Assembly (NCBI GenBank): GCA_002796025.1
Contig: PCVQ01000025.1
Location: 1-5,242, forward strand
Direction of reading: 5' to 3'
Origin: Candidatus Peregrinibacteria bacterium CG11_big_fil_rev_8_21_14_0_20_46_8
GTDB taxonomy: Bacteria > Patescibacteriota > Gracilibacteria > UBA1369 > UM-FILTER-53-11
Length of the DNA: 5,242 nucleotides
Numbering within the stretch: the stretch's first letter is position 1; the number at the start of each line of letters is the position of its first letter. Both the position numbers and the translations under genes were made by a program. The notes under the pieces were generated by a model. It was given only the letters and a program-made list of their open reading frames with translations, did no database searches and had not been told where the DNA came from. Positions 4,832-5,242 of this stretch are shown here, one piece after another.

Positions 4832-5242
4832 TGTGGAAGGTTGTAATAAATTCGTTGCGGAGCGCCTCAAAGCGATGTTCTTCAATGGCGCTTCTAATTT
4901 GCCTCATTAACTCTAACAAAAAGTGCAGATTGTGGATAGTGAGCAGGCGGTGGCCGAGAATCTCATTTTCTACAATAAGATGACGTATGTAACTTGCTGA
5001 AAAGCGCTGGCAGGTTGTGCAGACGCAGTTTTTTTGGAGAGGATTTTCTTGCGTCCGATAGTCGGCATTGGTAATGGTATGGCGGCCATATTGGTCCCAA
5101 AAGGTGCCGTGCCGTGCCAGGCGGGTCGGAATGACGCAGTCGAACATATCGATGCCTCGCGCCACTAAATTAAAGAGATCGATAGGTTCGCCAACTCCCA
5201 TAACGTAGCGCGGTTTTTCTTTGGGCAGCAGCGGTTCGACGA
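4809..5242 (-). CDS. tgt: tRNA-guanine transglycosylase (queuine tRNA-ribosyltransferase), C-terminal part, cut by the right edge
   Basis: Exchanges guanine-34 in GUN anticodons for preQ1 in the queuosine pathway. The frame is open to the right edge (VEPLLPKEKPRYVMGVGEP), so the Met at 5201 is internal. About 143 of the roughly 370-380 residues are present. Visible: GVGEP; the nucleophile region RGIDMFDCVIPTR; the zinc site NCVCTTCQ; and TIHNLHF. The Asp in MFDCV, the three Cys and the His are spaced 38, 2, 3 and 26 residues apart, exactly like D280, C318, C320, C323 and H349 of the Zymomonas enzyme (numbering recalled), so this half looks catalytically intact. The stop TGA (4811-4809) lies inside the start of the HD gene. 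It is the first visible gene of the tgt-HD-ruvA group. queA is not visible here. Confidence 0.96.
   Translation of the reverse strand, partial: VEPLLPKEKPRYVMGVGEPIDLFNLVARGIDMFDCVIPTRLARHGTFWDQYGRHTITNADYRTQENPLQKNCVCTTCQRFSASYIRHLIVENEILGHRLLTIHNLHFLLELMRQIRSAIEEHRFEALRNEFITTFHNGQTGTN

Noticed and set aside
4832..4885. An 18-codon N-terminal extension of the HD protein
   Set aside because: It would overlap the conserved C-terminus of tgt by a further 54 bases and has no counterpart that I recognise in the HD family.
1..5242. CRISPR array, insertion sequence, attachment site or defence gene cassette
   Set aside because: There are no regularly spaced direct repeats, no transposase or integrase motifs, and no direct repeat of a tRNA 3' end that would mark integration at tRNA-Val or tRNA-Leu.

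Overview
The window looks like a piece of chromosome from a bacterium of the Candidate Phyla Radiation (Patescibacteria, Parcubacteria-like). This is an inference. It rests on a sigma-70 region 4 protein fused to HARE-type winged helices, on the near absence of recognisable Shine-Dalgarno sequences, on very tight gene packing, and on small proteins I cannot assign. The standard bacterial code fits: stops are TAA, TAG and TGA, and the TGA belongs to tgt. I see no transposase, integrase, CRISPR array or phage gene.

Layout from left to right. The 3' portion of a phosphoketolase gene (xfp) enters from the left on the + strand and ends at 1030. Everything else is on the - strand. Read in their own direction (right to left), those genes form three groups. 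Group 1 (5242 to 3685) is the C-terminal half of tRNA-guanine transglycosylase (tgt), an HD-domain 5'-deoxynucleotidase-like gene overlapping it by 23 bases, and ruvA 13 bases further on. Group 2 (3508 to 2447) is a single gene for a regulator with sigma region 4 at its N-terminus and about three winged-helix units behind it. It has its own 176-base upstream region with a plausible promoter and inverted repeats. Group 3 (2337 to 1027) is tRNA-Val(UAC), a thioredoxin/peroxiredoxin-like gene, tRNA-Leu(CAG), a 61-residue single-pass membrane protein and a 108-residue unknown protein. The last gene converges on xfp so closely that the two stop codons share the palindrome CTAG.

How the parts fit. 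Phosphoketolase makes acetyl phosphate plus a triose or tetrose phosphate from sugar phosphates, an important source of energy and C2 units in fermentative organisms with reduced metabolism. ruvA and tgt act in Holliday-junction processing and tRNA modification; they are often neighbours in bacteria, in the ruvABC-queA-tgt region. The HD gene between them suggests nucleotide salvage or pool control. In group 3 a protein gene is wedged between two tRNA genes with 14 and 0 spare bases, so tRNA processing and expression of the redox protein are probably linked. No stretch longer than 300 bases lacks a gene. The longest gaps are 176 bases (3509-3684) and 109 bases (2338-2446), and both are described below.
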